A stretch of DNA of 64,000 bases from CAYPNP01 sp964412195. GTDB taxonomy: Bacteria; Acidobacteriota; JAAYUB01. Shown here piece after piece: positions 8,534 to 16,330 of this stretch. The notes under the pieces are model-generated. The model was not told the origin of the DNA and made no database searches. It was given only the letters and a program-made list of their open reading frames with translations. The stretch is taken from the NCBI GenBank assembly GCA_964412195.1, contig CAYPNP010000022.1, forward strand, positions 1-64,000. Reading direction: 5' to 3'. The position numbers and the translations under genes were made by a program. Numbering within the stretch: position 1 is the first letter of the stretch; each line of letters opens with the position of its first letter.

Positions 8534-9631
8534 TCACTCCTTCCAGTCGGGGTAGGAATCGAAGAACCGGGCCCAGCGGCTCTCTTTCCGCAGGGCCCGC
8601 TGGATCCGCTTTCCGCGGACCGGCCACCACAGGAAGTCGTGGTAGAAGTAGGAGCCGAACACGAACAGGTAGACCAGCGGCGTGTGGAAGAAGAGCCACT
8701 GCAACCGCTTCAGGGGGCCGAACCAGAGCAGGTCGCCGACGCGGCTGGCCAGGTTGTCCCCCACGGGGAAGCCGAAGTTCACGCTGCCGATGTCCTCGCC
8801 CCGGATCTCGATCTCGCGCACGTCGCCGCAGCCCAGGCCCCGCTCGTGGGCCAACCGGAGGTAGCGGATGGACAGCGGATCGAAGCCCATCATCTTCGCC
8901 GCCAAGGCGTCGATGGCCACCGAGTCGGCGCCGGCCAGCAGGTAGTTCTTCTCCACGGGGCGCATGGTGCGGGGGCCGGGGCCGGAGCCGCAGATCGTGC
9001 CGTCCATGACGGTGAAGATGCCGGCGTGGAGGTCCTGTTGGACGGCCAGCAGGTCCACCAGCGTCTCGTGGATCCAGGTGTGGGTGTAGTGGCGGCGGGT
9101 GTTGAGCAGCCCGCCGAAGGCGTTCTTCATCGAGCCGGTGGTGGTGGTGTAGATGTGGGTCTTGACCGTGGGCAGGTGGACGACGCTCTTGCCGGCGAAG
9201 AACTCCGGCACGTGGATGCCGCGGGGGTAGATCTTCGGCAGGGCCAGCATCTCCGCCTTCGGCTCGTAGCGGATCCAGCGGATGTCGGCCGGATCGCAGT
9301 TGTACCGCTCGGGGATGCCGTACCGCCGGTAGATCGGCGTCAGCTTGTTGAGGTCGCCGCCCTGGAACGGGTCGGTGACCACGGTGTTGTTGTGCACGGC
9401 CACCAGGTCGGCCCGCCCGGAGGCCTGCAGCGCCCGGATCGTGCCCTCGAGCTGCCAGGGCGTGGTGTTGGCCGAAAGGTACGGGAAGTGCCAGGAGATG
9501 TTGTCCTTGAGGATGACCGTCGCGCCGGCGGGCAGCGCCTCCGCCATGCCGGCGAGCGTGCACGCCCGTTCCACGTCCGCGAAGACGGTGGAGGGATCGG
9601 ACTTGATGACGGAGACAACGGCACGACTCAT
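8534..9631 (-). CDS. DUF362 family protein
   Basis: 365 residues from ATG 9631; a longer frame to 9661 has no ribosome site. Conserved-looking blocks follow the DUF362 layout: an N-terminal 'ATVILKDNISW' strand, 'VHLPTVKTHIYTTTTGSMKNAFGG' (given here as a landmark), and 'DGTICGSGPGPR' before 'GADSVAIDALAAKMMGFDP'. In other family members a ferredoxin domain is fused at the C-terminus; here the tail instead has aromatic segments (WLFFHTPLVYLFVFG) that may associate with the membrane. The family has no agreed biochemical role, though iron-sulfur or redox links are often suggested. It precedes and is nearly joined to the TPR-like gene. Confidence 0.8.
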   Translation of the reverse strand: MSRAVVSVIKSDPSTVFADVERACTLAGMAEALPAGATVILKDNISWHFPYLSANTTPWQLEGTIRALQASGRADLVAVHNNTVVTDPFQGGDLNKLTPIYRRYGIPERYNCDPADIRWIRYEPKAEMLALPKIYPRGIHVPEFFAGKSVVHLPTVKTHIYTTTTGSMKNAFGGLLNTRRHYTHTWIHETLVDLLAVQQDLHAGIFTVMDGTICGSGPGPRTMRPVEKNYLLAGADSVAIDALAAKMMGFDPLSIRYLRLAHERGLGCGDVREIEIRGEDIGSVNFGFPVGDNLASRVGDLLWFGPLKRLQWLFFHTPLVYLFVFGSYFYHDFLWWPVRGKRIQRALRKESRWARFFDSYPDWKE

Positions 9632-9670
9632 GGAGCTACCCTGACCGAGCAGTGCATTCAATCATGAAAC

Positions 9671-9772
9671 CGAACACTGAACATCGAACATTCAACATCG
9701 AACATCGAAGTCAAACCGTAACCTGCGAAATTATAGGAGGTTCGACTTCGATGTTCAATGTTCGATGTTCGG
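9671..9772. repeat. Inverted heptamer/octamer repeat island (ATCGAACA type)
   Basis: Left arm 9671-9717 is built from repeated ACATCGAAC-like units and ends GAAGTCAAACC. Right arm 9739-9772 is its near reverse complement (GGTTCGACTTCGATG...), one unit shorter. The ~20-base loop is AT-rich. The transcript could fold into a long hairpin between the DUF362 and FHA genes. The same unit recurs at 28755-28800, 29012-29057 and 29675-29713. Confidence 0.85.
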
Positions 9773-9794
9773 TTCGGAACGATGCTTCCTCCGC

Positions 9795-12700
9795 CTAGAT
9801 TTCAAACCGGGCGGACCATCCGCCGAGGGCCACCGCGACGCCCGGCGTGAGCCAAGCCTTCTCGACCCGGGCGCCGTTGACGTACGTGCCGTTGCGGCTG
9901 CCCAGGTCCTCGATCCAGAACTGCCCGTCGGCCGTCCGCCAGATCCGGGCGTGGTGGCGCGAGACGCCGGGAACCGAGAGCACGACCAGGTTGTCGCGCT
10001 CGGCGCCCACCGTGGTGCACTCCGCCCGCAGCGCGTGGATGGCGCCGGTGAAATCCCGCAGCCGGGGGCCAACGGACGTCGCTGCCGCCGGCGGCGACTG
10101 GGCAACTGGGGAAATCAATGGAACTTGGGCAGGTGCCGGCGATAGTCCGGCCGGGCCGGCCGGACGTCCACTCGCGCCGGCTTTCTGCTTCTTCCGGCTC
10201 CGGACGATCAGGATCACCGGCAGGACCAGCAGCAGGAGCAGCAGGGCCAGGCTGCCGCCGCCGTACAGGGCGATCTTCCCCCACGGCCGGCCGGCGCCGG
10301 GGCGCGCCGCCGCCAGCTCTTGGCGGGCCACGGCGTCCGGGTCGGGGGGCAGCGCGGCGAGCGCCTCGCGGGTGTCGTCCAGCGACCCCTGGAACGCCTC
10401 CAGCCGCTCCTTGAGGCGGCCCACCGCCGGCGCCCAGCGGCTCTTCGCCGTCGGCTCCCCCGCCGCCAGCCGCAGGGCCAGCATCCGGCACTCGCGCAGC
10501 GATGCGTCGAATTCGCCCCGCTGCCGGGTGTAGCGCTCCAGCGCCCGGGGATCCGCCTGGCCCAGCGCCGACAGCCCCGCGAGCTGATCCATCTGCCAGC
10601 CGGCGGCCACCTGCTCGGCGGCCAGGATCAGGAAGAGGGCCGGCTCCGGGTCGCCCCGCGGTGCGGCCTCGAGCACCTCCCAATCGATGGCATCGGCCAG
10701 CTCCAGCTCCGGCACTTCGGCCCCGCCCGAACCGGGCAGCAGCCCCGCCTGGACTACGCGAACCGCCGTCCGGCCGGGTACCGCCGCACCGCGCATCAGA
10801 TCGGAGACCTGGATCCGGCCGCCAGAGGCCTGGGCCACGCAGTACAGGACCTCCTTCTCCGCCTTCTCCATGATGGTGATGAAGCGGTTCACCTCGGCGA
10901 AGAAGCGGATGGCGCTCACCGCCGTGTCGAGCTTCTCCTTGACCTTCTCCAGCTTGTCCATGGCCTCGACCAGCTCGAAGTTCAGCGTGGCGTAGCCGAT
11001 GAACTTGCCGGCCAGGGCGGTGCACTCGGTCACCGTGTCGACGAAGACCTTGAGGTAGTCCTCGCCGATCCGCCAGGCGGTCAGGGCCAGGATGTCCCGG
11101 CGCATGAAGTCCAGCTCGACGCTCAGGTGGGCGTCCAGGGTGGTGGACGCGCGGCGGATGGCGTCGTAGTCGTCGTTGTCCAGGAACAGCTCCAGGTCGG
11201 TGTTGCCCGCCTCGACCCAGGGCGCGAGCAGCGCAGTGACCACCCGCTTCTGGATGCCGAGGTCGACCTCCGGAAGCCACTCGGCCAGGGCGCTGGACAG
11301 GGCCTCGAGCATCTTGGGGATGGCCACGTTGCGCAGCGAGCTCCGGGCGCCCAGAAACTGCTTCTGGACGTCGCTGGCCAGGTACTGGTCCGACAGGTAC
11401 TTGAAGAGCCGGGTCTGGGTGCTGGTGGAGCGGTGGGCGTACTTGTTCAGCAGCGTCTTGATCTTGGTGAGGCCCACGGTCGTTTCGAGGGCCTTGGTCT
11501 TGCCCTTGACCCACTTCTCCAGCTTGGAGTCGGCGTAGAAGAACGCCGCCACGCCCTTGAGGAAGTCCTTGCCGTGCTCCACCAGCGCCTCGGCGGCGAT
11601 CCCGCCCTCGCTCTTGGACGTCTTGAGCACCATCATCATCAGGCCGAAGGTGCGCAGCTTGACGGCCAGTCCCTCGGCCTCGTCGGGCTCGAGCGCGGCC
11701 AGCTCGCCCTGCGCGCCCAGCACGAAATGCTCGCCCTTGCCCTGCACCGCCTCGGAGGCCGGCCACTCGCGCAGGTGCTTCAGGCAATTGAACTGCCGCG
11801 CGACGAAATCGGCCGACGGGCGGACCAGGAACGGCTTGGCGAACTCCTTGTCCCACCGCTCCCAGTTGGCCATCTGCATCTTGACGGTGAACTCGCCGTC
11901 CTCGTCGGTGACGGCGTCGTCCACGGCGGCCCATTTCAGGATCTTCTCGTCGCCGTCCAGCTTCACCTTGGCGTTCTGGAGCGGCAGGCGGGTCGGCATG
12001 CCAGGCAGGCGGTAGTCCACCACCTGGAGCAGCACCCGGCCCTTGATGGTGCCGTTGAGGCTGCCCAGGTTGATCGGCAGCACCATCCGCTCGACGCCGG
12101 GCTTCTCCACCACCAGCCGCACCGGGGCGCTCTTGAGCAGGCCGATCTGGGCGGTGACGGCGCCGGTCTCCTCCGAGGAGGCGTAGTCCACCGACACGTC
12201 GCGGTTCTTGATCGCGCCCGTCTCCTGCATGTCCTTCGCCTCCAGCCTGGGGGCGTGGTAGGTGGCGCGGGCCGTGCCCGTACCGTCGGTGACGGATTCG
12301 ATTCCGCTCAGGGAGCCCTCCTCGGACGGGCCGAACACGCCGTATTTGTCCAGCGACCACTGCAGCGCCAGCCCCGGCACCGGGCGGCCCAAGGCGTCCA
12401 GGTAGGTGAAGCGGACCTCCGTGGCGGATTCCCCGTCGCCGGCGATCGGGTTCTTCATGGCCACCAGCGTCACGGTCGGCTTGGGCTTTTCGGGAGGCTT
12501 GGGCTTGTCCTCGGGCGGGGCGGTCCGGTAGAACAGGATGGGCGGTGCGAACATGTACATCACGTCCTGCCCCAGTGAGGTCACGAACGATGGGAAGCCG
12601 ATCTCGCCGCCGCCGGCCCGGCGGATCATTTCGTACTCCTTCGCGTCGGTGAGGAGCACCTTCTGCCACGTGACCCCGCTGAACGAGGCCGTCCCTCCGC

Positions 12701-13790
12701 TGAAAATCACGGCCAGTTCGCTGGATTCGCCGGACTGCTTGAGGGTGGCGCCGTACGGCCCCGGTTCCCAGGTGAAGTCCGCCTGGCCGGTGATGTCCTT
12801 GCCCCGGAAGTACCCGTTGAGCGCGCCCAGGGCGGCGCCCACGGCCGCGACCGCCACCTTGGTCCGCCCCTTGGCCCCCTGGTGCTCGGCCACCAGGTAG
12901 ATGTTCGGATCGTCGGGCGGGACGGTGGAGAAGCCGCTTTCCTTGGCCGTCCGGAGGGCGATCTCAGCGGCCTTCCGTTCGCTGACCACCCCCTGGATAT
13001 TCTGGATGATCAGGGCCGTCAGCTCCAGGGAGCGCAGCAGGATGGTCGGCTCGCTGCCGAAGAGCGGCGCCTGGAGGTTGGCCGCCGCCCGGCCGTTGAC
13101 CATCATCGGCCGCTCGGGCGTCAGCTTGCCGGAGCTGGCCCGCAGGTCCACGGGCCCCTGGAGGTACTCCAGCACCCGGCCGTCCTCGCCCCGGGCAGTG
13201 ACGGTCACGGTGGTGACGTCCTCCCCGTTGCCTTGGAGGGTGGGCTTCCCCGGTTCCACCAGCAGCCGGACCTCCTCGGCCTGCTTTTCCGGTTCCTCCG
13301 CTTCCTCCGTTTCCTCTTCCGGCTCGGGCTCGGCCGGCTGGTCCTCCGGCGGCGGCTCGGCGTCGGTCGCCGAGCCCTGCCGGGCGATCAGGGAGAACAC
13401 CTCGGACACGGCCTTCGGCAGGGCGTCGTCCTCCTCCGGGGCCGGCCGGCGGTTCGGGTCCACGAGGAAGCGCACCACGTCCGGCAGGCTGCCGTCCGGC
13501 TTGGTGAAGTGGAACACCACTTCGCCCGGCGCGACCGCCACGGAGCGGATGACCACCACCGAGCCCGCGGGATAGCCCCCCCCGTCCGTGCGCAGGGGCA
13601 GGATGACCTTGCCGCCCCGCACGTCCACGGTGCACGGCGGCCGGAGGATCCCCAGGCGCAGGTGGGCCCGCCGGTTGACGTACTGCCGCCGCAGCAGTTC
13701 CACCAGGTCCCCGCCGGCCTCGCCCACCGTGGCGGCAGCCCCGGCCAGGATCAGGGCAATCAGCAGGATGGGACGGAAGTGCTTACACAT
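9795..13790 (-). CDS. Giant membrane receptor with Ig-like domains and cytoplasmic FHA domain
   Basis: 1331 residues from an ATG preceded by GGAGG. Order: signal peptide (1-~25); a charged Glu-rich linker near 150-175; invasin-type Ig-like strands ('LLVEPGKPTLQGNGEDVTTV', later 'PIAGDGESATEVRFTYLDALGRPVPG'); a long helical middle; a transmembrane helix at ~1174-1196 followed by RSRKKQK; a Pro/Ala linker; and a C-terminal FHA domain (~1250-1331) with the hallmark 'VPGVSRHHARI' and 'DLGSRNGTYVNG' motifs. FHA domains bind phosphothreonine, so the tail probably docks a Ser/Thr-kinase target while the bulk is extracytoplasmic. Ligand unknown. Its start overlaps the end of the upstream small membrane protein by eight bases. 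Confidence 0.8.
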   Translation of the reverse strand: MCKHFRPILLIALILAGAAATVGEAGGDLVELLRRQYVNRRAHLRLGILRPPCTVDVRGGKVILPLRTDGGGYPAGSVVVIRSVAVAPGEVVFHFTKPDGSLPDVVRFLVDPNRRPAPEEDDALPKAVSEVFSLIARQGSATDAEPPPEDQPAEPEPEEETEEAEEPEKQAEEVRLLVEPGKPTLQGNGEDVTTVTVTARGEDGRVLEYLQGPVDLRASSGKLTPERPMMVNGRAAANLQAPLFGSEPTILLRSLELTALIIQNIQGVVSERKAAEIALRTAKESGFSTVPPDDPNIYLVAEHQGAKGRTKVAVAAVGAALGALNGYFRGKDITGQADFTWEPGPYGATLKQSGESSELAVIFSGGTASFSGVTWQKVLLTDAKEYEMIRRAGGGEIGFPSFVTSLGQDVMYMFAPPILFYRTAPPEDKPKPPEKPKPTVTLVAMKNPIAGDGESATEVRFTYLDALGRPVPGLALQWSLDKYGVFGPSEEGSLSGIESVTDGTGTARATYHAPRLEAKDMQETGAIKNRDVSVDYASSEETGAVTAQIGLLKSAPVRLVVEKPGVERMVLPINLGSLNGTIKGRVLLQVVDYRLPGMPTRLPLQNAKVKLDGDEKILKWAAVDDAVTDEDGEFTVKMQMANWERWDKEFAKPFLVRPSADFVARQFNCLKHLREWPASEAVQGKGEHFVLGAQGELAALEPDEAEGLAVKLRTFGLMMMVLKTSKSEGGIAAEALVEHGKDFLKGVAAFFYADSKLEKWVKGKTKALETTVGLTKIKTLLNKYAHRSTSTQTRLFKYLSDQYLASDVQKQFLGARSSLRNVAIPKMLEALSSALAEWLPEVDLGIQKRVVTALLAPWVEAGNTDLELFLDNDDYDAIRRASTTLDAHLSVELDFMRRDILALTAWRIGEDYLKVFVDTVTECTALAGKFIGYATLNFELVEAMDKLEKVKEKLDTAVSAIRFFAEVNRFITIMEKAEKEVLYCVAQASGGRIQVSDLMRGAAVPGRTAVRVVQAGLLPGSGGAEVPELELADAIDWEVLEAAPRGDPEPALFLILAAEQVAAGWQMDQLAGLSALGQADPRALERYTRQRGEFDASLRECRMLALRLAAGEPTAKSRWAPAVGRLKERLEAFQGSLDDTREALAALPPDPDAVARQELAAARPGAGRPWGKIALYGGGSLALLLLLLVLPVILIVRSRKKQKAGASGRPAGPAGLSPAPAQVPLISPVAQSPPAAATSVGPRLRDFTGAIHALRAECTTVGAERDNLVVLSVPGVSRHHARIWRTADGQFWIEDLGSRNGTYVNGARVEKAWLTPGVAVALGGWSARFEI

Positions 13791-14205
13791 GGGCGCCTCC
13801 GGACCATTGAGTCAATTGCGGATTGCGGATTTCGGATTGCGGATTGGCCCTTTCGTGTGGTTCGTGTGGTTCGTGGTTATTTCGGGATTGTGAATTGCGA
13901 ATTGCGAATTGCGAATTGCCAACCGCTTTCCTGAGTTCCTGAGTTCCATATTGATTATTCTGGAGTTCGGGATTCAGGCGGGAGAAGTAGTCGGGGATCG
14001 ATTCGTACTCCTCCTTGACCGGGTTGGACGGCGCGCGCATGATGAATTGGGCCGCCACGACGAACGACACCGACAGGACCACAAGGATCAGTACGAACCA
14101 CAGGCAGCAGGAACAGCAGCCCCGCTTTTTCTTCTTCGGTGGGAGAGGCTGGGCGGGCGTCGGCGGATAGGCATACGGGGCTGGCGCGGCGGGGGGCTGG
14201 CTCAC
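13783..14205 (-). CDS. Small single-pass membrane protein with repeat-encoded C-terminal tail
   Basis: 140 residues from GTG 14205, with AGGAGGAG just upstream. The first ~28 residues are Pro/Ala/Tyr-rich and end in KKKKRGCCSCC, a lysine-cysteine cluster next to a transmembrane helix (~33-53). After an IPDYFSRLNPELQ segment the last ~45 residues (VGNSQFAIRNSQSRNNHEPH and onward) are a direct translation of the intergenic repeat island at 13810-13922. The natural C-terminus may once have been near ELQNNQYGTQELRKA. The stop codon lies inside the start of the FHA-receptor gene, so the pair is likely co-translated. Confidence 0.6.
   Translation of the reverse strand: MSQPPAAPAPYAYPPTPAQPLPPKKKKRGCCSCCLWFVLILVVLSVSFVVAAQFIMRAPSNPVKEEYESIPDYFSRLNPELQNNQYGTQELRKAVGNSQFAIRNSQSRNNHEPHEPHERANPQSEIRNPQLTQWSGGAHV
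13810..13922. repeat. Repeat island (GCGGATTGC and TTCGTGTGG types), inside a coding frame
   Basis: Two blocks of ATTGCGGATTGCGGATT/GAATTGC units flank a block of TTCGTGTGGTTCGTGTGG units. The same two unit families recur at 28840-29010 and 29441-29660. Here the island sits in frame inside the small membrane protein gene on the minus strand. Confidence 0.8.
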
Positions 14206-14249
14206 GTCTCCTCCTGGAGAATGCTCTCAAGTCTGGCGGTGACGGGCTG

Positions 14250-14278
14250 ATTGTAGGCGATCCGGGCACGGCGGTCAA
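14250..14278 (-). promoter_or_regulatory. Sigma70-type promoter for the small membrane protein/FHA receptor pair
   Basis: On the minus strand TTGACC and TACAAT are separated by exactly 17 bases, close to the vegetative consensus. The expected transcription start is ~14243, about 38 bases before the GTG at 14205. Confidence 0.6.
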
Positions 14279-14343
14279 CGGGCAGGATGACCGCCGGTGA
14301 GCCGCGTCACAACCGTGGAGAGGCGGGCGGGCGGCGCGACGGG

Positions 14344-15162
14344 TCAGGAGTTGGGCTTCAGCTGGATGACCTGGCGGCGGTTGTCCACCGTCACGGTGAA
14401 GTTGGCGAGGAGGTTCTGGCCGAGGAGGTTCTCGCGGCAGTTCTCCACCACGACCACCGGCAGGTTGCGCACCTCCAGGTCGCCCACCAGGAGACTCTCG
14501 ATCACTCCGACGTAGCAGCGGGTGGGGCCGTTGGCGGTGTGTACCGTGCCCGACTGGCTCCGGTCGATCGTCACGTTGGCGCGGTAGGCCAGTTCGGTGG
14601 AGATGGCGGTGATCGATGCGCCGGTGTCGAAGACGAAGGAGGCCGCGGCCTGGTCGTTCACCCTGGCGCTGACCATCATCACGCCCCCTTCCGAGAGGAA
14701 GGGGATCTGGAACGTACCGCTCCAGTCCGGCGGCGGGGCCGCGCCCGTGTCCCGGCTGACCAGCTTGGTCTTGGTCTCGTGGCGCTTCATCCATTTCTGG
14801 AGGACTTCCTGCACTTCCTTGTCGGACAGGCTCCGGCCGGCCATATCCCCGAGCGGCACCGAGTCGGGGCGGGGGTTGAGGGTGGCCTCCTCCGCCAGCC
14901 GCTTCTTCTCTTCGGCGGCCTTCCGCTCCGCCTCCTGGGCGGCGCGGACCTCCTCGTTGGCCTTCTGGGTCGCCGCCAGGTCGATGTAGCGCAGCGGGAC
15001 GGTGGCGGTCATCGCGTTGATGGTGTAAGTGACGCTGCCGGACCCGATTTTCAGGTCCTTGACGTCCATCCGCGAGCCGTTTTTGAACACAATGACGTCC
15101 GCATCCGTATAAACCAGCGGCAGGAACAGGAGACAGAGGATGATTTTTTTCCAGGGCGCCAT
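14344..15162 (-). CDS. Secreted retropepsin-like aspartyl protease
   Basis: 272 residues from ATG 15162, with GAGGT nine bases upstream. A hydrophobic leader (residues 5-19) precedes 'DVIVFKNGSRMDVKDLKIG', a short SH3-like segment often seen before such domains, then a charged coiled-coil-like stretch (~65-95). The C-terminal ~120 residues are a pepsin/retropepsin fold with catalytic FVFDTGASIT (Asp ~179) and a flap-like SGTVHTANG, closing with LGQNLLANFTVTVD. Retropepsin-like enzymes have one such domain and act as dimers. It is probably periplasmic or surface-associated. Substrate unknown. A well-formed promoter lies directly upstream. Confidence 0.8.
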   Translation of the reverse strand: MAPWKKIILCLLFLPLVYTDADVIVFKNGSRMDVKDLKIGSGSVTYTINAMTATVPLRYIDLAATQKANEEVRAAQEAERKAAEEKKRLAEEATLNPRPDSVPLGDMAGRSLSDKEVQEVLQKWMKRHETKTKLVSRDTGAAPPPDWSGTFQIPFLSEGGVMMVSARVNDQAAASFVFDTGASITAISTELAYRANVTIDRSQSGTVHTANGPTRCYVGVIESLLVGDLEVRNLPVVVVENCRENLLGQNLLANFTVTVDNRRQVIQLKPNS

Positions 15163-15186
15163 CGGGTTTGACCTCGCAGGACTTTC

Positions 15187-15215
15187 ACTATAATGGAAAC
15201 ACTCCGCCCGGACAA
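15187..15215 (-). promoter_or_regulatory. Promoter for the retropepsin-like gene
   Basis: TTGTCC and TATAGT on the minus strand with a 17-base spacer. The -10 element ends 25 bases before the ATG at 15162, giving a short leader that includes the ribosome site. Confidence 0.6.
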
Positions 15216-15224
15216 GAAATTTTC

Positions 15225-15253
15225 TTGACTCCGCCGGGCGGTTTGATTTATTA
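15225..15253 (+). promoter_or_regulatory. Promoter for the NifU-like gene
   Basis: TTGACT, 17-base spacer, TTATTA, with a predicted start near 15260 and the NifU-like ATG at 15308. It is divergent from the promoter at 15187-15215, and the two nearly abut. Confidence 0.5.
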
Positions 15254-15307
15254 AGTTGAGGTTGAAGCGTACGACATTTCAAACCGATAGCCGCGGTGGG
15301 AGGAAGC

Positions 15308-15535
15308 ATGGAAGAGTTTGAAACGAGGGTGCGGAAGGTCATCGAAGAGATCCGCCCCTTCCTCCAGAATGACGGCGGCGACGTGGAGTTGGTGGAGATC
15401 GTCGGCAAATCCGCAAAGGTGAGGCTGACGGGACACTGCGCCCATTGCCCGGGCGCGCAAATGACCTTGCGGTATGGCATCCAGCGTACGCTGAAGGAAC
15501 GGATTCCGGAATTCGATCAGGTGATTCCGGTCTGA
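15308..15535 (+). CDS. NifU-like C-terminal domain iron-sulfur scaffold protein
   Basis: 75 residues from ATG 15308, preceded by GGGAGGAAGC. It matches the stand-alone NifU C-terminal (NFU) domain: an N-terminal helix with IRPFLQNDGGDVELVE and the cluster-binding CAHC motif (Cys44, Cys47) in 'GHCAHCPGAQMT'. NFU proteins bind a [4Fe-4S] cluster at the interface of a dimer and pass it to client enzymes. Nothing else for Fe-S assembly is in the window. A following gene begins 63 bases downstream. Confidence 0.9.
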   Translation: MEEFETRVRKVIEEIRPFLQNDGGDVELVEIVGKSAKVRLTGHCAHCPGAQMTLRYGIQRTLKERIPEFDQVIPV

Positions 15536-15598
15536 GCCGAACGCCCCGCTTTGTCCGAAACCATTCCCGTTTCGCGAACGAAACGTTAGAGGTCATGT

Positions 15599-16330
15599 AT
15601 GCCAAAAGTCGACAGGGATGCCATCAAGGCATTGGCCAAGCAGCATAATATCGCCCTTTACTCGGCCAAGATGATCCTGAAGGAAAAGTGGACCCTCGAC
15701 TACGCCCTCTCCCTCGAGAAGCCGGTGTGGAACCAGGGCGTGCGCTGGCTGCTGTCGTCGAAGAAGAAGAAGTTCATCATGGCCTTCCGCACGTTCGACC
15801 GGGGCACGGTCGTGGGCAAGGTGCTCAAGGTCCGCAAGTACAACAACCTGGTCCTGTCCCGCGGCCGGCTGAAATACATCGAGAAGATCGACACCGCCTA
15901 CATCTACAACTCCCGCATCCACCGCCTCCTGCCCGACTACATCAAGCGCGACCCGTTCGTCAGCGACGCCAAGGACAAGCCGGCCTACAAGCCGTCCGAC
16001 CGGAAACAGGTCGACCTGGCCGCCATCAAGGAACAGACCGCCGTCCGGCTCACCCTCTACACCGGGGAGATCATGGAGGGCATCATCGCCTGGGTCACGG
16101 ACTTCGACTTCGAGATCCGGCTGGACCGCTACCTGTCGGTGATGGTGTTCAAGCACGCAGTCTGCGACGCGGTGGAGAAGGAATACCACCGCTTCACCCA
16201 GCCCATCCGCAAGCGCCCCGAGCGCAAGCCGTTCCAGAAGGACCGGCCGCCCCAGCGCGGCTCTTTCCACCGGCCCCCGTCCGGCGGAAGCGGCGGTGGA
16301 TTCGGGCCTACCGGTTTCGGCCCCCACTGA
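15599..16330 (+). CDS. Hfq/LSm-like RNA-binding protein
   Basis: 243 residues from ATG 15599, with GAGGT upstream. Two segments look like LSm beta-barrels: residues ~52-118 ('KKFIMAFRTFDRG.VVGKVLKVRKYNNLVLSRG') and ~143-195 ('VRLTLYTGEIMEGIIAWVTD' then a 'VMVFKHAVCDAV' strand). The second is close to Hfq-related domains, whose Sm1 and Sm2 motifs bind RNA in rings. The C-terminal ~45 residues are Arg/Pro/Gly-rich, a common RNA-binding tail. An N-terminal helical segment (1-50) is unassigned. The role as an RNA chaperone is an inference from fold. The last 23 bases overlap the convergent aminotransferase gene. Confidence 0.6.
   Translation: MPKVDRDAIKALAKQHNIALYSAKMILKEKWTLDYALSLEKPVWNQGVRWLLSSKKKKFIMAFRTFDRGTVVGKVLKVRKYNNLVLSRGRLKYIEKIDTAYIYNSRIHRLLPDYIKRDPFVSDAKDKPAYKPSDRKQVDLAAIKEQTAVRLTLYTGEIMEGIIAWVTDFDFEIRLDRYLSVMVFKHAVCDAVEKEYHRFTQPIRKRPERKPFQKDRPPQRGSFHRPPSGGSGGGFGPTGFGPH

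Noticed and set aside
10320..12578. A 752-residue open frame antisense to the FHA receptor
   Set aside because: It has no ribosome site, the composition is that of a shadow frame (Leu/Gln/His/Gly-rich), and it lies wholly inside a well-supported gene.
13810..13922. CRISPR-like array in the repeat islands
   Set aside because: Units are only 7-9 bases and degenerate, with no spacers of constant length and no cas genes.
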